This document shows, piece after piece, positions 55,470 through 62,208 of a DNA stretch of 64,000 nt. The DNA comes from Mycolicibacterium iranicum. GTDB lineage: Bacteria; Actinomycetota; Actinomycetes; Mycobacteriales; Mycobacteriaceae. Under the pieces are notes generated by a model. It was not told where the DNA came from. It saw only the letters and a program-made list of their open reading frames with translations, and made no database searches. The translations under genes were made by a program, and so were the position numbers. Within the stretch, counting starts at the first letter, position 1. Every line of letters begins with the position of its first letter. The stretch covers positions 1 to 64,000 of the forward strand of contig NZ_LQPC01000002.1 in NCBI RefSeq assembly GCF_002101705.1, in the 5' to 3' direction.

Positions 55470-57152
55470 GTGCCTTCGCTGCTTTCGATCACCGCGCACT
55501 TCTTCCTGCAGATCGCGGTCATCCTTGCGACCTATCGGCTGTTGTGGCCACTGTTCCGCCGGCTCGCGCAGGTGCAGGTGGTCGCCATCATGGTGGCCGG
55601 ATTCCTGCTCGGCCCTTCGGTATTGGGTTGGATATGGCCGAGCGGGCAGCAATGGCTGTTTCCCACCACGCTGACCATCGGCGCGCAGGCCTTGCCGCAC
55701 CCCAACCTGACGGCGATCTACGTGGTCGGCCAACTCGGGCTGGTTCTCTATATGTTCCTGGTGGGCGCATCGTTCAAGGTCGAGATCCTCGGTGCGCACG
55801 TGCGGCAGGCAGGTGTGACATCGGCGGCCGGCATCGGAGTCCCGTTGGTTCTCGGTGGCGTGGTCGGATGGTGGATGGTGAGCCTCGGCGGCTACTTCAC
55901 CGACAAGGTCTTCCACTGGCAGGGCGGCCTCTTCGTGGCCGCCGCGGTGGCCATCACGGCGTTCCCGATGCTGGCATGGATCGTCTATGACTCAGGTCTG
56001 CTCAATACCCGCCTGGGGACGATGGCGCTGTCCTGTGCCGCGGTCGACGACGCCTGCTCCTGGGTTCTCCTCGCGACCGTCGTCGCGACGGCGAAGGGGA
56101 GTGCCGCCGGGGCACTGCTCGCCGTCGGTGGGGGACTGGCCTACCTGGTGTTCATGCTGTACGTCGGACGTCGCCTGCTGGCACGGCTGGAGTCGTGGAA
56201 ACCGCCGCGCGCCGAGCGTGAACAAACCGGCGGCATACCGATCGCGCACGCCAGCGTCATCCTGCTCGTCATCCTGACGGCGAGCTGGTTCACCGATGTG
56301 GTCGGAATCTATTCCGTCTTCGGCGCTTTCGTTGCCGGCGCGGTGATGCCGCGGGGTGCTTTGCTCGACAAGATCCGCGAGCGGTTCGAGCCGCTGGTGG
56401 CCTACCTGCTGTTGCCCGCCTTTTTCATCTATTCGGGTCTGAACACGCAGATGAACTTGATTCTCGATCCCGCAACGCTGGGCATGGCCGTCGTCGTTCT
56501 CGTCGTCTCGTTCGCCGCGAAGTTCGGTGCGATCGGTTTGGCGGCACGCTCGCAGGGAATGAGTTGGTACGAGGCGGGTTCCATGGGGGCGCTGTCCAAC
56601 GCGCGTGGCCTGATGGAACTGATCCTGCTCAACATCGGCTTTGAAGCCGGACTCATCACCGGCAAGCTGTACACGATCTTGGCGCTCATGACGATCATCA
56701 CCACGTTCATGGCCACGCCACTGCAGCGACTGTTCGAGCGCCGCCTACAGCGTTCCGGTTTGCGGTTCGGTCCCGCCGGGGAAGAGCCGTACGGCGGCGA
56801 GGGCGCAGGCCTCGTCCTCGGCCGCACTCGCGCCGCTGACACCGATGCCGCCGACCACCATCCCGTCGACGGTGACCGGAACTCCGCCGCCGAAGATGAC
56901 AAAGCGGCCGCCGCCGTTGGCGTGGATACCGAAGAGTTCGCCGCCCGGAGCGGCCAGCGCCGCGAGCTCGGACGTCGCGATGCGGTTCGCGACAGCGGTA
57001 TACGCCTTGTCAACGGCGAGAACGGGTCCCGCGATCTCGGCGCCGTCCATCCTGCCGAACGCGACGAGATGCCCGCCCGCATCGACGACCGCGGCGGACA
57101 CCAAAATCGACCTTCGTTCGGCTTCGGCGTGGGCGGCCGCGATCATCCGTAA
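55470..57152 (+). CDS. Cation/proton antiporter (CPA2-like), with unexpected antisense-overlap tail
   Basis: 560 residues from GTG 55470, 4 bp after the permease. The membrane domain (about 1-425, roughly 12 segments) resembles CPA2 Na+(K+)/H+ antiporters, with the ion-binding Asp pair in SCAAVDDACSWVLLA (about 195), FGAFVAGAVMPRG and SNARGLMELILLNIG. Antiporters of this kind occur in some polyether and macrolide clusters. The last about 130 residues are hydrophilic, have no family counterpart, and read exactly antisense to the HbpS-like gene at 56745-57176; the natural stop was probably lost. Whether the tail is made is unknown. The fifth gene of locus B, likely in one operon. Confidence 0.85.
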   Translation: MPSLLSITAHFFLQIAVILATYRLLWPLFRRLAQVQVVAIMVAGFLLGPSVLGWIWPSGQQWLFPTTLTIGAQALPHPNLTAIYVVGQLGLVLYMFLVGASFKVEILGAHVRQAGVTSAAGIGVPLVLGGVVGWWMVSLGGYFTDKVFHWQGGLFVAAAVAITAFPMLAWIVYDSGLLNTRLGTMALSCAAVDDACSWVLLATVVATAKGSAAGALLAVGGGLAYLVFMLYVGRRLLARLESWKPPRAEREQTGGIPIAHASVILLVILTASWFTDVVGIYSVFGAFVAGAVMPRGALLDKIRERFEPLVAYLLLPAFFIYSGLNTQMNLILDPATLGMAVVVLVVSFAAKFGAIGLAARSQGMSWYEAGSMGALSNARGLMELILLNIGFEAGLITGKLYTILALMTIITTFMATPLQRLFERRLQRSGLRFGPAGEEPYGGEGAGLVLGRTRAADTDAADHHPVDGDRNSAAEDDKAAAAVGVDTEEFAARSGQRRELGRRDAVRDSGIRLVNGENGSRDLGAVHPAERDEMPARIDDRGGHQNRPSFGFGVGGRDHP

Positions 57153-57176
57153 CGCCGTTGCCAACTTGACGGTCAT
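56745..57176 (-). CDS. GlcG/HbpS family protein (heme-binding-like)
   Basis: 143 residues, the usual length for the family, from ATG 57176 with GAAGGG 8 bases upstream. Typical features: TALRMIAAAHAEAERR at the N-terminus, VSAAVVDAGGHLVAFGRMDGA, the Gly-rich stretch GGVPVTVDGMVVGGIGVSGAS and DEACALAAV at the end. Members bind heme or other ligands, or act as components of aldehyde/diol utilisation; the function here is not determined. It overlaps 408 bp antisense to the antiporter frame. The family-like sequence supports this strand as the real gene. Confidence 0.85.
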   Translation of the reverse strand: MTVKLATALRMIAAAHAEAERRSILVSAAVVDAGGHLVAFGRMDGAEIAGPVLAVDKAYTAVANRIATSELAALAAPGGELFGIHANGGGRFVIFGGGVPVTVDGMVVGGIGVSGASAAEDEACALAAVRLFPGGTEPQTGTL

Positions 57177-57326
57177 GCTCGTATCCCTTCGCCGGTGATC
57201 AATTCCCGCTAGCGTCCCGCCCCTCGCGGGCCACCAGGATCGCCGCTGCGCACCCCTGGCGAATCAGCTGTGCGGGCTCGTCACACAGTGTTCCCGACTA
57301 TGGTGGCCTGCCGAGCCACACTGCGC

Positions 57327-57339
57327 TACTATCCGCGTA
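57327..57339 (+). promoter_or_regulatory. TACTAT -10-like element placing transcription start at the kmtR ATG
   Basis: TACTAT at 57327-57332 would start transcription about 7 bases later, at the A of the ATG at 57339, giving a leaderless message, as is frequent in mycobacteria. No ribosome-binding site precedes this ATG, which agrees. No good -35 is visible. Confidence 0.4.
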
Positions 57340-57353
57340 TGAATGCAGATAGT
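57328..57353. promoter_or_regulatory. Inverted repeat ACTATC-GATAGT across the kmtR start (candidate operator)
   Basis: ACTATC (57328-57333) and GATAGT (57348-57353), 14 bases apart, straddle the ATG at 57339 and overlap the -10-like TACTAT. ArsR/SmtB repressors usually bind such repeats at their own promoters; autoregulation by KmtR is inferred. Confidence 0.4.
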
Positions 57354-57719
57354 CAGGTGGTTGGCGATCGGCTGCCCGACGAGCAGGCCACACTCATCGT
57401 CGAGGTGTTCCGCATGCTCGCCGATGCCACGCGCATTCAAATTCTGTGGGCGCTCACCTCTGCCGAGCGTTCGGTGAACGAACTCGCCGAACATGTCGGC
57501 AAGCCCGCGCCGTCGGTGTCGCAGCACCTGGCCAAACTCCGCATGGCGAGGCTGGTTCGCACCCGCCGCGAGGGCACGACAGTGTTCTACCGGCTGGAGA
57601 ACGACCATGTCCGCCAACTCGTCGTCGACGCCGTTTTCAACGCCGAACACGCAGGTCCCGGAATTCCGGGACATCACCGTCACGACCCATCGATCAGCGA
57701 AGTGTCCGGCTCGGCCTAG
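57339..57719 (+). CDS. kmtR: KmtR-like ArsR/SmtB-family Ni(II)/Co(II) sensor repressor
   Basis: 126 residues. The winged helix shows VFRMLADATRIQILWAL, SVNELAEHVGKPAPSVSQHLAKLRMARLV and RREGTTVFYRLENDHVRQLVVDAVFNAEH, nearly the pattern I recall for M. tuberculosis KmtR (Rv0827c), including the His/Glu-rich C-terminus (AEHAGPGIPGHHRHDP) that holds the metal ligands. KmtR releases DNA when nickel or cobalt binds and de-represses an efflux gene. ATG 57339 is where homology begins; a longer frame from 57270 is unlikely. The His-rich protein 33 bp downstream is a plausible regulated partner. Confidence 0.9.
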   Translation: MNADSQVVGDRLPDEQATLIVEVFRMLADATRIQILWALTSAERSVNELAEHVGKPAPSVSQHLAKLRMARLVRTRREGTTVFYRLENDHVRQLVVDAVFNAEHAGPGIPGHHRHDPSISEVSGSA

Positions 57720-57752
57720 CCGGGCGAAATCACCTGAAGGAGAGGCAATTTC

Positions 57753-57944
57753 ATGACCCAACCCCAAGTGCACACCCACGAGCACACGCACGGATCGACC
57801 AGTCACACCCACGCCCACGGTGCGCACGACCACGAACACGTCGAACACCAGCATCAGCACACCCATGATGGCGGCGTCGAGCACAGCCATCCACACGTCC
57901 ATCAGAGCGAGCTCACAGAGGACCATTCGCACGCCCACGCCTGA
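57753..57944 (+). CDS. Small histidine-rich protein (candidate metal-binding)
   Basis: 63 residues, 21 of them His, with repeating HxH units such as HTHEHTH, HTHAHG and HEHVEHQHQHTH. No other domain is recognised. GAAGGAGAGG about 7 bases before the ATG and the position 33 bp after kmtR support a real, co-transcribed gene. Such proteins buffer or store Ni, Co or Zn; the function is inferred from composition and neighbour only. Cytosolic: no signal peptide is seen. Confidence 0.8.
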   Translation: MTQPQVHTHEHTHGSTSHTHAHGAHDHEHVEHQHQHTHDGGVEHSHPHVHQSELTEDHSHAHA

Positions 57945-58235
57945 CGCTACTCCCGCCGAGTGAAGCTTCTCCGGCACGCATGAATCGGGCACATGCGGTC
58001 AAGCGCCGAGCGGGCGCAGGAGATCTGAGCCTTACGGTGTGGCAGTCGTATTCGCTGAGGCCCTCCTCAGTCGGCACCCCACCGCCGAACGAGTTGCCGC
58101 CACGGTCGCGTCGGAGTCGCAAAACGAAGACTTCTCCTTCGTCTTGTGTCTCACGGGCTACCGGTGTGCGCATTACGCACCGCCGCATCGGCCGAGAGGA
58201 ATCGATCCTGCGGTGAAAGGGCTAACTTGTTCTCC

Positions 58236-60764
58236 ATGGGCGGCGATCGAGACGAGCGCGAGAGTGGACAACTCCGTGCCGAACTCGACGACGTGCTCGC
58301 AGCCCGCGACCAGATGCAGGGACTGGTTCAGGCGATCGTCTCCATCGGAGCGCACCTCGACCTCGACATCACCGTGCATCGGATCGTCGATGCGGCCAAG
58401 CAGCTCAGCGGTGCGCCCTATGCCGCACTCGGAATGTGCAGCCTCGACGGCACCTTCGAGTCATTCGTCTGTTCGGGTATCGACGACGACACGGCGCGGC
58501 TGCTGGGCGACCTCCATCTTGGTGCAGGCATGCGGTGGGATGACATGGCCACCCATCCGCCCTTCGACGAGTCGCGTATCCCGCCGTTCAAGGCGCTGTT
58601 GGGCATCCCGATTGTGGTGCGCGGGAAGGGTTTCGGCGCGCTCTATCTCGCCGACGACCGCACCGGCAGAGTCTTCACCGATGCGCAGGAGAACACGGTC
58701 AGAGCACTGGCGACGGCGGCGGCCGCCGCGATAGACAATGCGCGACTGTTCGAACGTGAGCGGGAATCGGCGAAGTGGACGAAGGCCAGCCGCGAGATCA
58801 CGACGGCGCTGCTCTCGGGGGACCCCCAGACCGGTCCGTTGCAGCTGATCGTCAACCTGGCGTTGGAATTGGCCGATGCGGAACAGGCCATCCTGCTGGT
58901 GCCGCACGAATCGGAGTCGCCCGGCGCCGACCCCGACACCCTCGTCGTCTCGGCGACCGCGGGGCGTTATGCCTCGGAGGTGATCGGTCGCGAAGTTCCG
59001 ATGGGCAGTTCGACCACCGGTGGTGTAGCTCGTCGCGGCGTGCCTCTGATCACGGATTCCTTTCAGTATCCGATCGAGGGCTTCACCGACGTCGGTGAGC
59101 GATCGGCGATCGTCATGCCGCTCATCGCCGACGGTTCCGTGCTCGGTGTCATCGCCGTGGCTCGCCGCCCCCATCAGCCGGCCTTCGGCGATGACTACTT
59201 GGATCTCGTCAGCGATTTTGCCCGTCACGCAGCGCTGGCGCTGGCATTGGCTGCCGGCCGTGAGAACGCGCTCAATCACGAACTGGCCGGCGCCGACACC
59301 GTCGACGACGCGGTCGTCGCCGCGGCCGAGGAACTGCGCAGGCTCTGGCGCGCACGCCGCGTCCTGGCCGTCACTTTTCCGAACCGTCCGGGCATCGCCG
59401 AGTCCGTCCCGAAAGTGGTGTGCGCCGGTGAGGAGGTGCAGTGGCTGGAGCTGCCCGCCGACATCCGCCGGATACTGGCAGCTCTGCGCGACGGTGACCT
59501 GCTCAGCCCCAACGCGGCGCAACCGGGCACCGCCGGGATCGCCGTCCAGCATCCGGCCGGATTGCTCGTCGTGTGGATCGAGCTCGCCGATGACCGGTCT
59601 TTCACGCTCGAGGACCAGACCTTGCTGACGGTTCTCGCGGGCCGGCTCAGCGCGGGACTGCAGCGCGTGCACCGGGTCGACCAGCAGCGCGAGACCGCGC
59701 TGGCATTGCAACACGCGATCCTCGGGCCCGCGAAATTGCCGCACGGCTTCACCGTGCGGTATCAAGCTGCCAGTGCTCCCCTGGAAGTAGGTGGCGACTG
59801 GTTTGACGTCATCGACCTCGACGACGGGCGCATCGCGATGATCGTCGGCGACTGCGTAGGCCACGGCCTCACGGCCGCGACGGTGATGGGCCAGGTGCGC
59901 AGCGCCTGCCGGGCACTGCTGTTGGACAACCCGAGTCCAAGCGCTGCTCTGCGAGGCATGGACCGGTTCGCGGCCCGGCTGCCCGGCGCGCAATGCACGA
60001 CCGCCGTGATCGCCGTGCTCGACCCCTCTACAGGTGAACTCGTCTATGCGAGTGCGGGACACCCGCCGCCCATCGTGGTGCCCGCCGACGGCTGTCCGAG
60101 CGTGCTCGACGAGGCGCACACCATCGCCCTGGGGCTACGAGCCGACTGGCCTCGCCGTGAAAGCCGCGTCATGATGCCTGCCGGTGCGACGGTCGTGCTG
60201 TACACCGACGGTCTGGTGGAACGCCGCCGTGTCCTGCTGGACGAGGGCATCGGCGACGTCGCGGCCCTCGTCGAGGACGGCCGGGGCGCGGCACTCGAAG
60301 GGCTCGCGGACACCGTCATGTCAGAACTGGTACCCGACGGGGGATATCAGGACGACGTCGTCCTGCTGCTCTACCGCCACCCGGGTCCGCTTGAGCTGAC
60401 CTTCCATCCTGACGCCGATCAACTGGCACCCACTCGCGCCGCGCTCCGCCGGTGGCTTGCACGGACCCGAATGACGCAGGCGACCGCGATGGAAGTCCTT
60501 GTGGCAGCAGGGGAAGCGGTCGCCAACGCCATCGAGCACGGCCACCGGCACGGTCTTCAGGGAACCGTGAGCGTGCTTGCCACGGCCATGGTCGACCATG
60601 TGCAGCTGACCATCACCGATACCGGGGCGTGGAAGAGTCCCGAAGTGCCACGCGATATTCACCGAGGCCGCGGCATCGGCCTCATGCGGGCCCTGATGCA
60701 GGACGTCACGATCGCTCACGACGCCACTGGAACCACCGTTCATCTTTACGCGAGGATGACCTGA
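58236..60764 (+). CDS. GAF-GAF-SpoIIE phosphatase fused to an anti-sigma-type kinase domain
   Basis: 842 residues. Two GAF sensor domains (about 25-175 and 190-350); a third, weakly resolved region (about 370-510); a PP2C/SpoIIE phosphatase (about 530-725: VGGDWFDVIDL, VGDCVGHGL, DDVVLLL metal-binding Asp residues); a C-terminal GHKL ATPase (about 735-840: VAAGEAVANAIEHGH N-box, ITDTGAWKSP, RGRGIGLMRAL). The phosphatase (RsbU-like) and kinase (RsbW-like) in one chain imply opposing control of a STAS antagonist. The STAS gene overlaps its stop (TGATG). The start is uncertain; an ATG without a clear site was chosen, and the frame is open from 58146. Confidence 0.9.
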   Translation: MGGDRDERESGQLRAELDDVLAARDQMQGLVQAIVSIGAHLDLDITVHRIVDAAKQLSGAPYAALGMCSLDGTFESFVCSGIDDDTARLLGDLHLGAGMRWDDMATHPPFDESRIPPFKALLGIPIVVRGKGFGALYLADDRTGRVFTDAQENTVRALATAAAAAIDNARLFERERESAKWTKASREITTALLSGDPQTGPLQLIVNLALELADAEQAILLVPHESESPGADPDTLVVSATAGRYASEVIGREVPMGSSTTGGVARRGVPLITDSFQYPIEGFTDVGERSAIVMPLIADGSVLGVIAVARRPHQPAFGDDYLDLVSDFARHAALALALAAGRENALNHELAGADTVDDAVVAAAEELRRLWRARRVLAVTFPNRPGIAESVPKVVCAGEEVQWLELPADIRRILAALRDGDLLSPNAAQPGTAGIAVQHPAGLLVVWIELADDRSFTLEDQTLLTVLAGRLSAGLQRVHRVDQQRETALALQHAILGPAKLPHGFTVRYQAASAPLEVGGDWFDVIDLDDGRIAMIVGDCVGHGLTAATVMGQVRSACRALLLDNPSPSAALRGMDRFAARLPGAQCTTAVIAVLDPSTGELVYASAGHPPPIVVPADGCPSVLDEAHTIALGLRADWPRRESRVMMPAGATVVLYTDGLVERRRVLLDEGIGDVAALVEDGRGAALEGLADTVMSELVPDGGYQDDVVLLLYRHPGPLELTFHPDADQLAPTRAALRRWLARTRMTQATAMEVLVAAGEAVANAIEHGHRHGLQGTVSVLATAMVDHVQLTITDTGAWKSPEVPRDIHRGRGIGLMRALMQDVTIAHDATGTTVHLYARMT

Positions 60765-61078
60765 TGCCTACGCAGTTGAACCTCCGCATCACGCGCCGAG
60801 GAGACCGGACCGAACTGGTTGCGGTGGGCGAGATCGACCTGAGCAACATCAATGAGTTCACAAGCGCCTTGGATGCTGCCACCGCCGAAAAATCAAGCAT
60901 CAGTTCACAACTCATCGTCGACCTCGCGGCGGTCGAGTACGTGGACAGCGCCGCCATCAATGTGCTGTCCGGAGGCGCCGACCACATCGGCAAGCTCATC
61001 GTCCATCCGCTTCTGATGACGACTTTTGCCGTAAGTGGACTGACCGAACTGATCTCCATCGAGGCTGCCTCGTCCTGA
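60764..61078 (+). CDS. STAS domain anti-sigma factor antagonist
   Basis: 104 residues, one STAS domain: LVAVGEIDLSNINEF at the start and LIVDLAAVEYVDSAAINVL with the Ser (about 66) that would be phosphorylated by the kinase and dephosphorylated by the phosphatase. The ATG at 60764 overlaps the stop of the upstream gene by one base, so translation is coupled. It should bind the kinase domain of its neighbour, or other anti-sigma factors, when unphosphorylated. Confidence 0.9.
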   Translation: MPTQLNLRITRRGDRTELVAVGEIDLSNINEFTSALDAATAEKSSISSQLIVDLAAVEYVDSAAINVLSGGADHIGKLIVHPLLMTTFAVSGLTELISIEAASS

Positions 61079-61333
61079 CGGCACATCAGCGCTGGCCCTG
61101 AACTTTTTCCCCATCACATCTATTACCGCTGCCAGTGTGCTGCCAAATCGCTGGTTCTTCTCACCTGCGACGTCAGCCATCGCGGCACCCTTCAGTGGCC
61201 GGAATTCGGGCTTCGCAGGGGCTGTCGCGCGCAGCGGATGCTTTACGTTAACCGCGTCTGAAAGCACGCTTCAGCAGCAGGAACCGCACACCGGGGTCAG
61301 CGCCGATCGCATCAGGTGCCAAGCGACAAAGAC

Positions 61334-61355
61334 CGACGGCCCGCCGAGGCCGTCG
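61334..61355. promoter_or_regulatory. Hairpin in the porin leader
   Basis: CGACGGC (61334-61340), 8-base loop, GCCGTCG (61349-61355): a 7-bp GC-rich stem ending 19 bases before the porin ATG, followed by the ribosome-binding site TAGGGAG. It could stabilise the transcript or affect translation. The region 61079-61333 holds nothing else I can name. Confidence 0.35.
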
Positions 61356-61374
61356 ACAACCGGCTAGGGAGATC

Positions 61375-62019
61375 ATGAAGGCAATTTCTCGGGTGTTGAT
61401 GGTGGTGGTGGCGTCCGTCGCGGCTTTGTTCGTGAGCACTGGCACCTCAAACGCAGGTCTGGACAACGAGCTGAGCGTCGTCGACGGCCAGGGCCGCACT
61501 TTGACTGTGCAGCAGTGGGATACGTTCCTCAATAGTGTGTTCCCGCTCGACCGTAACCGTCTGACCCGTGAGTGGTTCCACTCCGGCAAGGCGACCTACA
61601 TCGTGGCCGGCGAGGGCGCCGATGACTTCGAGGGCACCTTGGAGTTGGGTTACCAGGTCGGCTTCCCCTGGTCGCTGGGTGTGGGCATCAACTTCAGCTA
61701 CACCACGCCCAACATCGCCTTCGACGGTTACGCCTTCGATGCTGCCGATCCGGATTTCGGCTTCGGGAACAACATCGTGACCCCGCCGCTGTTCCCCGGT
61801 GTGTCGATCACGGCAGACCTCGGTAACGGCCCGGGCATCCAGGAAGTCGCCACGTTCTCGGTCGACGTGTCGGGCGCGGGTGGTTCGGTTGCCGTGGCCA
61901 ACGCGCATGGGACGGTGACCGGTGCTGCCGGTGGCGTGTTGCTGCGTCCGTACGCGCGTCTCATCTCGAAAAATGGCGACAGCGTCAGCACCTACGGCAC
62001 CCCCTGGAACATGAACTGA
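61375..62019 (+). CDS. mspA: MspA family outer-membrane porin
   Basis: 214 residues: signal peptide 1-27 ending SNA, mature protein from GLDNELS. Long stretches equal MspA of M. smegmatis as I remember it (LTVQQWDTFLN, FPLDRNRLTREWFHSG, GTLELGYQ, GFPWSLGVGINFSYTTPNI, LGNGPGIQEVATFSVDVSGA, GTVTGAAGGVLLRP, YGTPWNMN). It forms an octameric channel across the mycolic-acid outer membrane for small hydrophilic solutes. The constriction loop, DDGD in MspA, is changed and three residues longer here (AFDGYAFDAADPDFGFG), which should alter pore width and charge. The TAGGGAG ribosome-binding site and the ATG at 61375 are clear. Standing alone between a STAS gene and a phytochrome. Confidence 0.95.
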   Translation: MKAISRVLMVVVASVAALFVSTGTSNAGLDNELSVVDGQGRTLTVQQWDTFLNSVFPLDRNRLTREWFHSGKATYIVAGEGADDFEGTLELGYQVGFPWSLGVGINFSYTTPNIAFDGYAFDAADPDFGFGNNIVTPPLFPGVSITADLGNGPGIQEVATFSVDVSGAGGSVAVANAHGTVTGAAGGVLLRPYARLISKNGDSVSTYGTPWNMN

Positions 62020-62172
62020 CATTTCTCGATCACGTCAGTGGCTGCCATGTATTCACAACGGACGCCGGGTGGGATGATCGGTGGTAAAGCTTGGACAACA
62101 GCTTCGTCGACGCGGGGGATCGTGTGATCGGCTGTTGAGCGAGAACGCACCTGCAAGTTGGAGGCCGCTCTA

Positions 62173-62208
62173 TTGCCCACCACCCAGACGGCGCAGCCGG
62201 CCGCGTGA
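62173..62208 (+). CDS. Possible short leader ORF overlapping the phytochrome start
   Basis: TTG at 62173, 8 bases after GGAGG (62160-62164), opens an 11-codon frame ending in TGA at 62206-62208, which overlaps the GTG at 62205 (GTGA). It may couple translation to the next gene, or the visible ribosome-binding site may simply be coincidental. No product is claimed. Confidence 0.2.
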   Translation: MPTTQTAQPAA

